In this document: positions 14,364 through 23,087 of the stretch, piece after piece
How the letters are laid out: each line of letters opens with the position of its first letter
Position numbering within the stretch: the first letter of the stretch is position 1
Assembly: GCA_049322515.1 (NCBI GenBank)
Contig: JBMOQW010000018.1
Coordinates: forward strand, 12,115-76,114
Reading direction: 5' to 3'
Origin: Parasulfuritortus sp049322515
GTDB taxonomy: Bacteria; Pseudomonadota; Gammaproteobacteria; Burkholderiales; Thiobacillaceae
Length of the DNA stretch: 64,000 nucleotides
Made by a program: the position numbers and the translations under genes
Notes under the pieces: model-generated
Seen by the model: the letters and a program-made list of their open reading frames with translations, nothing else
What the model was told of the DNA's origin: nothing
Databases searched by the model: none

Positions 14364-17300
14364 CTACTTATTCAGGGGGATCAGCGCCGTATCCCCGAGG
14401 GGCTCGGGCGCGACCAGTTGCGGGGTTTGCGGGCCGACCCGCTTGTCACGGCCGCGTTCGACGATCGGCGCGGAGGCCTTGAACCATTCGCTGACTGACA
14501 GATAACCGTCTTGGTTACGGTCGGCGCCAGGGTCCATCGAAGAGATCAGCGAGTAAGTGAACAGGCCGTGCTTGGCCTCGGGATATTCCTGCGATTCTTC
14601 GTCGCCCTTGGAGGCCAGCATCAGGGAAAACAGCGAGGCCGCGGATCGCTTCATCAGTGAGTGGGCCTCGAAGCGGCCCTCGATATTGCGGGCCTGGCAG
14701 GTGTCGACGATCAGCAGCCGCTTGCCGGCTGCCATGCGCAGGCTGTCGAAGAATTCGGTCCAGGGCATCAGGGACTCGATCTTGCCGCCGGTTTCCAGGC
14801 GTTTCAGGTCGTCGATGCGGGCATCACGGGGCACGAAGTAGTAGTTGCCGGCCAGGTCACTGATGCCGTGCGAGGCCAGGAAGACCATGACGATATCGGT
14901 GGGCTCGGCGCGCTGGATGAAGGCCAGCGCCTCGGCAATCTGCTCGCGGGTGGGTTTATCGGACGTGAAATCGTTCACCACCTGGGTGTGTATCTTGCGG
15001 AAATAGCCGCGGCCCTGCTTCTCGATCGCCTTGACGAATTCTTGCGCATCACGGGCGGCGTAGGCCAGGTTGAGACGTGCCGGCAACTGCGGAAACTCGT
15101 TGACACCGATCGCCAGCACGTAGAGATCGCCGCGCACCGGCTTGATCTGGAGGTCCTCAGGCAAGCCCAGGTAGGTTTCCGCGACGCCCAGCGAAAATCC
15201 GTTGAACGCCTCGACGCGAATGTCATTCTGGCGCTGGCTGAGGGGAATCTCGAAGGTGCGTTCGAAGCGCTCGGCCTCACGCCGGCCGAGCTTGCGCTCG
15301 CTTACCCGGAGCATGGGAATCCGGTTCACGAATACCGAAACATCCAGGGTCGGCGCGGCGCCCTGCTCGCCGCGCAGGCGTAGCACCAGCACCTCCCGGC
15401 CTGAACCGGGCTTGACCGTGGCCTCCAGGATGCGCAACCGGGGCGGCGCGATCTCCTGCAAGCGCGCTGCGTTGAACTCATCGCCCGCCACCACGTCTGG
15501 CCCGGCACGCGCAGACTTGCCCACCGCCTCGGCAAACCCGCCGGCGACCAAGTCCGGTCGATACAGGACCCGGTCGAACTGGACCGCCCGATGGAAATCG
15601 GGGGTCTGGTCGACGCTTCGGTTGAGATGCCAGCCGATGTGATTGTCGCCGTACACGGAAGACACGTAGTAGCCGCTGGGCAGCCAGGCGATCCAGTCGC
15701 GGTCGTTGTTGTGCTGGAAATAGGCGAACACCTCGCGGCCATCGCGCATCCGGTACCAGCGCACGGTGCCGTCCGAGAGTGCCGCCACGGCAAGGCGACC
15801 ATCGCGGGCGATGTTCACCGCCCAGGCGGTGGCCGCCAGCTTCACCTGCCAGCGGGTTTTGGCCTGTGCGTCGAGCAGGCGCAAGGCCCATTCCGTGCCG
15901 AGCAGGACATGCTTGCCCTCTGGATCGATGGCATAGCTGCGCGACAGCTCGTAGTCGTCCAGGCTTGGTTTCTGGCCATTGATCTTCGGCGTGTAGCTGT
16001 CCTTCCACTGCTCGACCTTGAGGCCCTTGGCCTGGAGGATCGGCGGAAAGGTCTTGGCGGCCGGCGGCTGGCGCGGGTTCTGATCGCCCCCCGCCAAGGC
16101 GGAAAAGCCGCGCTGCCCGGCGGGACTTTTCCCGGCCGGGTAACGGATGGCGACGCCATCGGCGGAGACCAGCAGCGCGCCATGCGCACCGCTGAAATCA
16201 AGGATGTCCGGGCCACGGAACGCCTGCACCTCGCCGGTCGGGCCGATCACGCCAAAGCCTGGATCCTCGGCCGCGTAGGCCATCCGGTTGCCAGGCATCT
16301 GCTGGATCTCGGTGATCCGGTGGCTGGACGCGGCGATCCGCTCCAGCGGTCCTCGGCCCCCCTGGCCCCAGCGGTAGACCGGGTTCTTGCCTTCGCCCCG
16401 GTAATCGCCGCTGGCATAGAGGTGACGTCCGTCGGATGACCAGGCCACGCTATAGATGGTGCGCTGCTGCTTCATGCCCTGGGTGGCCGGGCTGAACTGG
16501 ATATCGAGGGTCTTGCCCGAGACCACCGAGACCGCCGCGACATCGACGAAACCGATCGCGATCTGGCTGGCATCCGGGGAAAAACGGACCGAAATCGGCT
16601 GCTTTCCGCCCGGCACCACGCGCCGGCCGAGCAGCTTGAATTGCTTGTCATAGAGCCGGGTCATGCCATCCAGCGATACGGCGGCCAGGCGCCCCTCGCG
16701 GTCGAAGTCGAGGTCGGTCAGCTTGTCCCGGTACTGGGGGTCACGCGCCACCACCTGGCCATCGGTGACCCGGACCACATCCAGCCCGGCCCGCCCCTGC
16801 AAGCCCACCGCGAGATACGCGCCATCCGGCGACCAGGCCAGGGCATGGATGGCGTCGCGAAAGCCGCCGATGCGCCGGGTCAGCTCGCCGCTGGCGACAT
16901 CGAACAGATAGACCGAGGCCGTGCCCTCCCAGTCCCACCCGGTCCAGCCGCCCGCCGCGACGGTACGGCCATCGGGCGACACCGCGAGGCCGAACAATTG
17001 GCCCTCGTGACCCTGGTCGATCGGCACCCTAAGTACGGATACCAGGCGTTGCTCGGGCAACTGCCAGACCCGGATGGTCTTGTCGTCGGAACAGCTGATG
17101 ACCCGGTTGCGGGCCGAGTCCACGACCAGGCGCCGGATCAGGGTGGTGTGCATGCCGGTCTCGACCCGCAGGATCGGCTCACGGGTCGGCTCGCGGGCCT
17201 GCACCGGAGCGCCGTATCCGGCCATCCAAACGAAACAGGCCAGGCCGACGACGATCCAGAACCGCCCAGCCCAGGCCACGGGGTCCGCGGCCTGGGCGCC

Positions 17301-17402
17301 GCCCCCTTGCCGGAGCCGGACACCGAGGCGGCGTTTCAGATCAAGGCCGGACCCGGCCAGACTCCAGCGGCTGCTCGTTGCCGAAATCTTTCTGCTTGGC
17401 AT
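14364..17402 (-). CDS. WD40-repeat caspase-family (C14) protein with EF-hand loop
   Basis: A 1012-residue protein. The start at 17402 is chosen because GAAGGAGG lies nine bases upstream; an upstream in-frame ATG would add 78 basic residues read from inside the adhesin gene. A hydrophobic segment (about residues 43-68) acts as signal or anchor. Residues 75-600 form WD40-type beta-propeller blades (DDKTIRVW, SPDGRTVA, SPDGAYLA, SSDGRHLY). The caspase domain starts near 785 (LYVLAIGVNEF) and contains catalytic His845 (LASHG) and Cys902 (DTCQAR). A canonical EF-hand loop spans 961-972 (DRNQDGYLSVSE), so calcium control is likely. It overlaps the end of the tpsA gene by 62 bases in another frame, so translation is coupled. 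Confidence 0.85.
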   Translation of the reverse strand: MPSRKISATSSRWSLAGSGLDLKRRLGVRLRQGGGAQAADPVAWAGRFWIVVGLACFVWMAGYGAPVQAREPTREPILRVETGMHTTLIRRLVVDSARNRVISCSDDKTIRVWQLPEQRLVSVLRVPIDQGHEGQLFGLAVSPDGRTVAAGGWTGWDWEGTASVYLFDVASGELTRRIGGFRDAIHALAWSPDGAYLAVGLQGRAGLDVVRVTDGQVVARDPQYRDKLTDLDFDREGRLAAVSLDGMTRLYDKQFKLLGRRVVPGGKQPISVRFSPDASQIAIGFVDVAAVSVVSGKTLDIQFSPATQGMKQQRTIYSVAWSSDGRHLYASGDYRGEGKNPVYRWGQGGRGPLERIAASSHRITEIQQMPGNRMAYAAEDPGFGVIGPTGEVQAFRGPDILDFSGAHGALLVSADGVAIRYPAGKSPAGQRGFSALAGGDQNPRQPPAAKTFPPILQAKGLKVEQWKDSYTPKINGQKPSLDDYELSRSYAIDPEGKHVLLGTEWALRLLDAQAKTRWQVKLAATAWAVNIARDGRLAVAALSDGTVRWYRMRDGREVFAYFQHNNDRDWIAWLPSGYYVSSVYGDNHIGWHLNRSVDQTPDFHRAVQFDRVLYRPDLVAGGFAEAVGKSARAGPDVVAGDEFNAARLQEIAPPRLRILEATVKPGSGREVLVLRLRGEQGAAPTLDVSVFVNRIPMLRVSERKLGRREAERFERTFEIPLSQRQNDIRVEAFNGFSLGVAETYLGLPEDLQIKPVRGDLYVLAIGVNEFPQLPARLNLAYAARDAQEFVKAIEKQGRGYFRKIHTQVVNDFTSDKPTREQIAEALAFIQRAEPTDIVMVFLASHGISDLAGNYYFVPRDARIDDLKRLETGGKIESLMPWTEFFDSLRMAAGKRLLIVDTCQARNIEGRFEAHSLMKRSAASLFSLMLASKGDEESQEYPEAKHGLFTYSLISSMDPGADRNQDGYLSVSEWFKASAPIVERGRDKRVGPQTPQLVAPEPLGDTALIPLNK

Positions 17403-20400
17403 CGCCGCGCCCTCCTTCGAATACCACGTAGGTCCCGGTCGGCGACTCGAAGCGCAATTGGGCCTCTTCCTCGTCTTCCTCCTCGGGCGCCAGGGCCACC
17501 TTGATGCCCTCACGCGGCGTGCCCTCGGCGGGGCTGCCACCCGCCTCGTTGGCCGTGGTCGCCTGGCCCGGGCCGGGCTCGCTGGCTTCTTCCCGGGCGG
17601 TCTGGGCGGGCGCATCCGGGGTGCCGGTTTCGCCACCCTGGGTGCCGGAGACTTCGGTTCCCGCCTGTTCCTGGCCGGAGGCTTCGGTGACCGCCTGGGT
17701 CGGCGCGGACTCGGCGGCCGTCTCGGCCACGAACACTTCGCCGAAGCTGTCGCCCTCCGACCCGGCCGGGGCGGATGTGTTGGACACCTGGCTGGACAGA
17801 GGCCCCTGGCCGTCGACCACCGTACCGTTCGGTCCGGCCATGGCCAGGTTGAACGCGGCGGGTGTGGCGACGGCCGGATTCACGCCGGCCGGGGCCGCTG
17901 GTGGCGGCGCGCCGGGAATGAGCGGTGCGCCGGGGCCGGCGATGGTGGGACCGACTGAGATGGCGGGCGCGACAAAACTCGGCTTGAGCAGTCGCGCCAC
18001 TTCGGTGACCGAGATGGTGTTCGAGACGGCCACCCCATCGGAATCTTCGACGATCCGGATACCGGATGTCTCGATGCCGTTCAGGCCGCCGACGAATGTG
18101 ACTTGTCCGAGCGGCGCCCGGATCGTGATGTCGCCGACCGCACGCGCCTCGTGCATCTGGATGTTGCCGGCATCGGCCACGATGACCAGGCTGGCAACCC
18201 CTTGGTCGGCGGGATTCCAGTCATTGGCATTGACGGTCACATGGGCGCCGATCGTGCTGCCGATGGCGATGTCGCCCTCGCTGGCGGTCAACGACACCGG
18301 CCCCATGGTCTCGATCTGGCCCAGGGTGATGCCGTTGCCGGCGGCCAGCGTGAAGGGCTGCTGGGCATGACGCACATCGGCCACGGTCGCAGGATTGCCT
18401 ACCTCGTAGCCATAGGACACATGCACCTTGGGCAGCGTGATGCTGCCAGTGGCTGTCGCCGTGAAGCCGCCCACGCCCTCGATCCAGACGATTTTGTCAG
18501 TCGCCCCGATGCTCAGGTTGCCCTGGCCAGCGGGACCACCCCAGGTCGGCACTGCGACTTCCGCGATAGTCAGCCCACCCAACCCCACGAAGGGGTCGAA
18601 GCCCATCATGAAGTCCGCCGTAGCCGCCTGGATCACGTGTTCGACAGGGTTCGTGGTCGTGATGTCGAGATGCCTGCCGGCATGGGCGATTACGTCCCCA
18701 GCCGCAATGATCGAGTTCAAACGGATGTCTCGACCAGCGTAAAGCCGGGGATGCTGTCCCAACACCGAGGAGGGATTGACAATGTCCTCATGAGCGACGA
18801 GCAGTAGATGGGTCGGGTGATACACGCTCAAGTTGACGATGGAACCTGCGGCCGAAATCGCCGACACGTTGGGGGTGCTCTTGGCATCAAAGCCGGTGAT
18901 CCCGGTATAACCGGCCAATGCGATGGTGTTGGGCAGCGCATTACTGGCTCGGCTGTTTTCCACCCTGCCGCCCTGAATGCTGCCCTCGGTCGAGCGAATC
19001 ACCAGACTGCCCTTGGTTCGCAACACGGTCGGATGAATATCCCCCACCGCCTCCAAGGTGACATTGCCCAGGCGCGCATCAATGTCGCTGACCACCCCTG
19101 TGCTACGCAAGCCGGAATAGGGGTCACCAGGTGGAATCGGATCCTCATTCGGGGTGATGTCCGCCGCCGGATTCATCCAGATGCCGCCCGCCCCGGCGAT
19201 CAGATGGATGTCGGCATTGTGAGTGTAGATGCGCTGGTTGACCTCGATGCCATCGCCGGCCGCAATGGTCACGGCGCCGGTGGTGTCCGGGATGTTCTGG
19301 TTGATGATCACCGAACCCTGGGTCGACGTCAGGTTGAGTGCACCCGAAGTGAAGTAGCCCATGGTCGGTGCGACGTTGAGGTTCCAGTCCACCGGCAGGA
19401 TGCCGTTGGTCAGGTCGCTCCCGGCCGTGGCATGGATGGCACCGCTATCCGACATCACCTTGATGCCCGGATCCAGGGTGATGGTGCCGGCCGTCGCAGT
19501 CAGGCGGATCGCGGCGGCGTCGGCGCCGGTCAGGGTGCTCCGGTAGCTGCCGATGTCGGTATGCACGTTGATGTCGTTGCCGGCCACCAGGGTGATCTGT
19601 CCACCCGGCACCGCGTTGCGGTCGACCGTGGTGCCCGTGGTCCGGTCCCAGGGGCCGATCTTGGCGTCGACTTCGATGTCGCCACCCGCCTGCATCAGAA
19701 GATCGTGGCCGGTGGTAGTGTTGGCCACCACCTGGTTGACCCGGATGTCGCCGGCGGCGGTCATCCGGGTGTCGCCCGTGGTCTCGTAGATCGGCACGTC
19801 GATGTGAAGGTCACCGCCGGTCGAACGCACGGTCAGCGTGCCATGGGTGACCAGGGAACCGACATGGTAGTCGCCGCCGGTGGTGACCGAGATGGCGCCG
19901 CCATTGGCCCGCACTTGCTGGGTGAGCGGCGCGCCATAGGCATCGACGCCATCCGCAGCCTGGACAACGGTGCCGCCCGCGGACAGGGTGATCGGACTGC
20001 CCGGCGTGACGATGGGCTGGTTGACGTAGATATTGCCCATCGCACCCAGATTGATGCCACCGCCAATGTCGTCGATCTGGGCGTTGACCAGGAGATTGCT
20101 GCCGGCCCAGATGTCCAGCCCGGCCCCGGGCGAAAAATCGGCGATCGACGCATCGAGCACCACGTTGCCCGCCGCGCTGAGGCCGGCCCCGGCATGGCCG
20201 GTGAGGGCCCGGCCGAGGGTGAGCGACCCCTGGGTCGAAGTGAGGCTGACCCGGCCAGCGGTCACCACGGTGCCCACCGTATAGCTGCCACGTGCGGTCA
20301 CTGAAATCGTGCCGTTGCCAGCGAACAGGCCGCCGTTCGAGGTCCAGGTCACGCCGCTGCCGGCGTTCAGGGCCAGACTGCCGCCATCGATGGCGACTTG

Positions 20401-23058
20401 CTCGTTGAGGACAATGCCGCTGCCGGCGTTCAGGGCCAGGGTGGCCTGATCGCCCAGGAGCTTGGCATTCACGGTGATGGCGTCGCCGGCGTCGATGCCG
20501 AGTTGGCCAGAACCGAAATCGATCGGTTGGTTGATGACCACGCTGCGCGTAGCGTCCAGGTCGATGCCGCCGGCGCCGGCGATGGCGCCGTTCGCGTTGA
20601 GGCTGCCGCCGGCATCGAGCCGGATCGGACCATTGCTGGCGACGATCCCGGAGACCAGGTCGCCGCCGGCCGTCACGGTCACCGGCGCGCTGCCCGTGTA
20701 GAACCCGGCGCCCGGATCGACGCGCACCGCGCCGGCGGCCTGGGCCGTGATCGGCTGGGACTCGGTGGCCAGTGCAGCATGCACCAGAAGGTCACGCCCG
20801 GCATTCAGGTCGATGCGGCCGCCCGGTGCGCCACCGAGGCCGTCGATCTGGGCCCGAAGGTCGATGTCCTGGCCGCCGGCAATGGTCAACGCTGCCCCGG
20901 AGCGCAGGTTGACGATCGGCTGGTTGACCGTGACGGTGCCCGCCGCGTGCAGGCTGAGCGGGCCGTGATCGGCGCCGATCGGCGCGTCCAGGGTCAGGTT
21001 GCCGTTCAGGCTGTCGAGCACCGAACCGGCACTGCTGATCAGGCTGCCGCCCAGGCGCAGGTCGCCGGTCGCAGTGACCTGGATCGGCGCGCTGCCGGCG
21101 TAAAGCCCGCCGCTGGCACCGATGTCGGTGCCGGCGCCGGAATTAAGGGCGATCGCGCCGTCCCGAGTGGCGATGAACTGATTGACCCGGATCGCCTGGT
21201 CAGCGCGGAACTCGACCGAACCACCGGCCACGCCTTCCAGGCCGTCGATCTGGGCGTTGACCACGATATCGCCGCCGGCATCGGCGACGATCGAAGCACC
21301 AGAGCGCAGGTTCACCACCGGCGCATTGAATTCGATGTCACCGGCGGCCTGGATGTCGAGCGCGCCGTTGCCCGGCTCGATCGGCACATCGACGCGCACC
21401 GCGCCGGCGGTCGACGCCAGGGACAGCCGGTCGCTGGTGAATAGCGCCCCGCTGCTCAGTGCACTGCCGCTTTGCACGCGGATCGGCGCGCTGCCGGCGA
21501 ACACCGCGATCCCTGGGGCCATGCGCACCGTACCCTCGGTCGCGGTCAGGTTGACCGCGCCAGCCTGGGTGACGATGAAGTCGTTCAGATGGATGTCATG
21601 ATCCGCGGTCAGGCTGAGGCCGCCGCCGCTGTGCAGGCCACGACCGTCGATCGCGGCATCGACCGTGATGTCGTGGTCGGCCTGCAGGGCGGTGCTGGTG
21701 CCGGTGCGCAGGATGCGGCTGAGCACCTGGGCCTCTTCCACGCGAATGGTGAGGTCATAGGGGTCGAGCAGGAACAGGCCCCCCTTGCCCGCCGACGCGC
21801 CGGCGTCGACCTGGCCCTGGAACGACAGCAGGGTCTTGCCCGACACTTCAATCCGGCCACCATCGCCCCCGGCCGCACCGCCCCGCGCCGAAGCCGAGCC
21901 GTCGAACCGGTTGGCGCCATCCGACCAGACCACGATCTCGCCGCCATGCCCGTGCCGCGTGGCATCGGCGACCAGCAGGCTGTCGGTGGCCACCGCCACC
22001 TCGCGCGCCCGGTAGGTATCGCCCTGGCCCTGCCAGGCTCCGCCGACCCGGATCGTGCCGCCACCGGCGTCGCCGCTGGCGTCGAGACGGGCGCCGGCGA
22101 GCTCGACCCGGTCACCAAGCACTTCGATGGTGCCGCCCTGGCCACGTTCGCCGTGGGCGCTCAACTGGCCGCTGACGTCGGCACGACCATCGCCGGCCAT
22201 GAGCAGGATGCGGCCGGCCGATTCGCGTACAGTATCGGCGCGCACCACGCCGGACAGGTTGATGACGTTGTCGAGCACCGCCTTGCCGGTGGCCGCCGTG
22301 ACGAACACCGCCTGGCCCCCGGCCGCGTGCACTTCACCGGCGTGGTCGACCCGGTAGACGGCAGACTGCTCGAGCAGGCGCGCTGCGTCGGCGGGATCGA
22401 GGGCGAAGCTGACCAGCTGGTCGCCATGCAGGTCAAGGGTGTAGGTATCCCCGGCACCCAGCACCACCTTGCCCAAGCGGGCCGTGATGACGCCATCGTT
22501 GCGCACGTGCGGGGCCACCAAGGCGATCAGCCCGCCCTCCTCGGCCGTCAGGCGGCCGCTGTTGCGGATGCTGGCGCCGGGCTTGCCCGGCTGGCTGAAG
22601 TCCAGCTTGCCGGCCATGAAATCCTGGTTGCTGATATTGGCGGTACTGGCGATCAGACCACCGACGTTGATCTGGGCATCACGCCCGAACACGATGCCGT
22701 TCGGATTGACCAGGAAGACCCGGCCATTGGCATCGATGCGGCCGAACACCATCGAGGCCTGCTCGCCGGTGACCCGGTTGAGCAGTGCCGATTGCGCCCC
22801 CGGCTGCTCGAAACGGACCGTTTCCGAAGCGCCGACACTGAATTCGCGCCAGTCGATGATGGCCCGCTCGGAGCGCTGGGTGACGCGGGTGTGCGTGCCC
22901 TGTTGCTCGATGCTGGCCAGGCCGGCCCGGACCACGCCCTCGGTTGGCGCCGCCATCGAGGGCGGCGTCAGCAGCCCGGCCGCCGCCAGGGCCGCGCAGA
23001 CGAGACTCAATCGGACCGGCCGCGCCTGGCGCTTCGATACACCGCGCGTTGCACTCAT
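17341..23058 (-). CDS. TpsA-type filamentous haemagglutinin-like adhesin
   Basis: A 1905-residue secreted protein. The start at 23058 follows GAGGAGGAG. It has a long signal peptide (1-36) and a TPS secretion domain (about 37-290) with the NPNGI signature at 118-122 and the block INVGGLIASTANIS. The central region is a beta-helix of repeats, including two units of about 115 residues sharing NLRSGA, QIDGL and TGSAP/AGSAP phrases. Residues about 1740-1860 are a Pro/Glu/Thr-rich linker, and the end is EEEDEEEAQLRFESPTGTYV. The partner TpsB lies 29 bases upstream. No toxin domain of the CdiA type is seen at the C-terminus, so adhesion or matrix formation is more likely than contact killing. Confidence 0.85.
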   Translation of the reverse strand: MSATRGVSKRQARPVRLSLVCAALAAAGLLTPPSMAAPTEGVVRAGLASIEQQGTHTRVTQRSERAIIDWREFSVGASETVRFEQPGAQSALLNRVTGEQASMVFGRIDANGRVFLVNPNGIVFGRDAQINVGGLIASTANISNQDFMAGKLDFSQPGKPGASIRNSGRLTAEEGGLIALVAPHVRNDGVITARLGKVVLGAGDTYTLDLHGDQLVSFALDPADAARLLEQSAVYRVDHAGEVHAAGGQAVFVTAATGKAVLDNVINLSGVVRADTVRESAGRILLMAGDGRADVSGQLSAHGERGQGGTIEVLGDRVELAGARLDASGDAGGGTIRVGGAWQGQGDTYRAREVAVATDSLLVADATRHGHGGEIVVWSDGANRFDGSASARGGAAGGDGGRIEVSGKTLLSFQGQVDAGASAGKGGLFLLDPYDLTIRVEEAQVLSRILRTGTSTALQADHDITVDAAIDGRGLHSGGGLSLTADHDIHLNDFIVTQAGAVNLTATEGTVRMAPGIAVFAGSAPIRVQSGSALSSGALFTSDRLSLASTAGAVRVDVPIEPGNGALDIQAAGDIEFNAPVVNLRSGASIVADAGGDIVVNAQIDGLEGVAGGSVEFRADQAIRVNQFIATRDGAIALNSGAGTDIGASGGLYAGSAPIQVTATGDLRLGGSLISSAGSVLDSLNGNLTLDAPIGADHGPLSLHAAGTVTVNQPIVNLRSGAALTIAGGQDIDLRAQIDGLGGAPGGRIDLNAGRDLLVHAALATESQPITAQAAGAVRVDPGAGFYTGSAPVTVTAGGDLVSGIVASNGPIRLDAGGSLNANGAIAGAGGIDLDATRSVVINQPIDFGSGQLGIDAGDAITVNAKLLGDQATLALNAGSGIVLNEQVAIDGGSLALNAGSGVTWTSNGGLFAGNGTISVTARGSYTVGTVVTAGRVSLTSTQGSLTLGRALTGHAGAGLSAAGNVVLDASIADFSPGAGLDIWAGSNLLVNAQIDDIGGGINLGAMGNIYVNQPIVTPGSPITLSAGGTVVQAADGVDAYGAPLTQQVRANGGAISVTTGGDYHVGSLVTHGTLTVRSTGGDLHIDVPIYETTGDTRMTAAGDIRVNQVVANTTTGHDLLMQAGGDIEVDAKIGPWDRTTGTTVDRNAVPGGQITLVAGNDINVHTDIGSYRSTLTGADAAAIRLTATAGTITLDPGIKVMSDSGAIHATAGSDLTNGILPVDWNLNVAPTMGYFTSGALNLTSTQGSVIINQNIPDTTGAVTIAAGDGIEVNQRIYTHNADIHLIAGAGGIWMNPAADITPNEDPIPPGDPYSGLRSTGVVSDIDARLGNVTLEAVGDIHPTVLRTKGSLVIRSTEGSIQGGRVENSRASNALPNTIALAGYTGITGFDAKSTPNVSAISAAGSIVNLSVYHPTHLLLVAHEDIVNPSSVLGQHPRLYAGRDIRLNSIIAAGDVIAHAGRHLDITTTNPVEHVIQAATADFMMGFDPFVGLGGLTIAEVAVPTWGGPAGQGNLSIGATDKIVWIEGVGGFTATATGSITLPKVHVSYGYEVGNPATVADVRHAQQPFTLAAGNGITLGQIETMGPVSLTASEGDIAIGSTIGAHVTVNANDWNPADQGVASLVIVADAGNIQMHEARAVGDITIRAPLGQVTFVGGLNGIETSGIRIVEDSDGVAVSNTISVTEVARLLKPSFVAPAISVGPTIAGPGAPLIPGAPPPAAPAGVNPAVATPAAFNLAMAGPNGTVVDGQGPLSSQVSNTSAPAGSEGDSFGEVFVAETAAESAPTQAVTEASGQEQAGTEVSGTQGGETGTPDAPAQTAREEASEPGPGQATTANEAGGSPAEGTPREGIKVALAPEEEDEEEAQLRFESPTGTYVVFEGGRGDAKQKDFGNEQPLESGRVRP

Positions 23059-23087
23059 GTTCTTCTCCTCCTCGCCCACGGCCCTGT

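Noticed and set aside
17403..17636. N-terminal extension of the caspase frame to the ATG at 17636
   Set aside because: The extra 78 residues are Arg/Pro-rich shadow coding of the adhesin gene, and the ATG at 17402 has a strong ribosome site.
17341..23058. Contact-dependent inhibition (CdiA) toxin
   Set aside because: No VENN or toxin domain at the C-terminus and no immunity gene follows; the next gene is the caspase protein.
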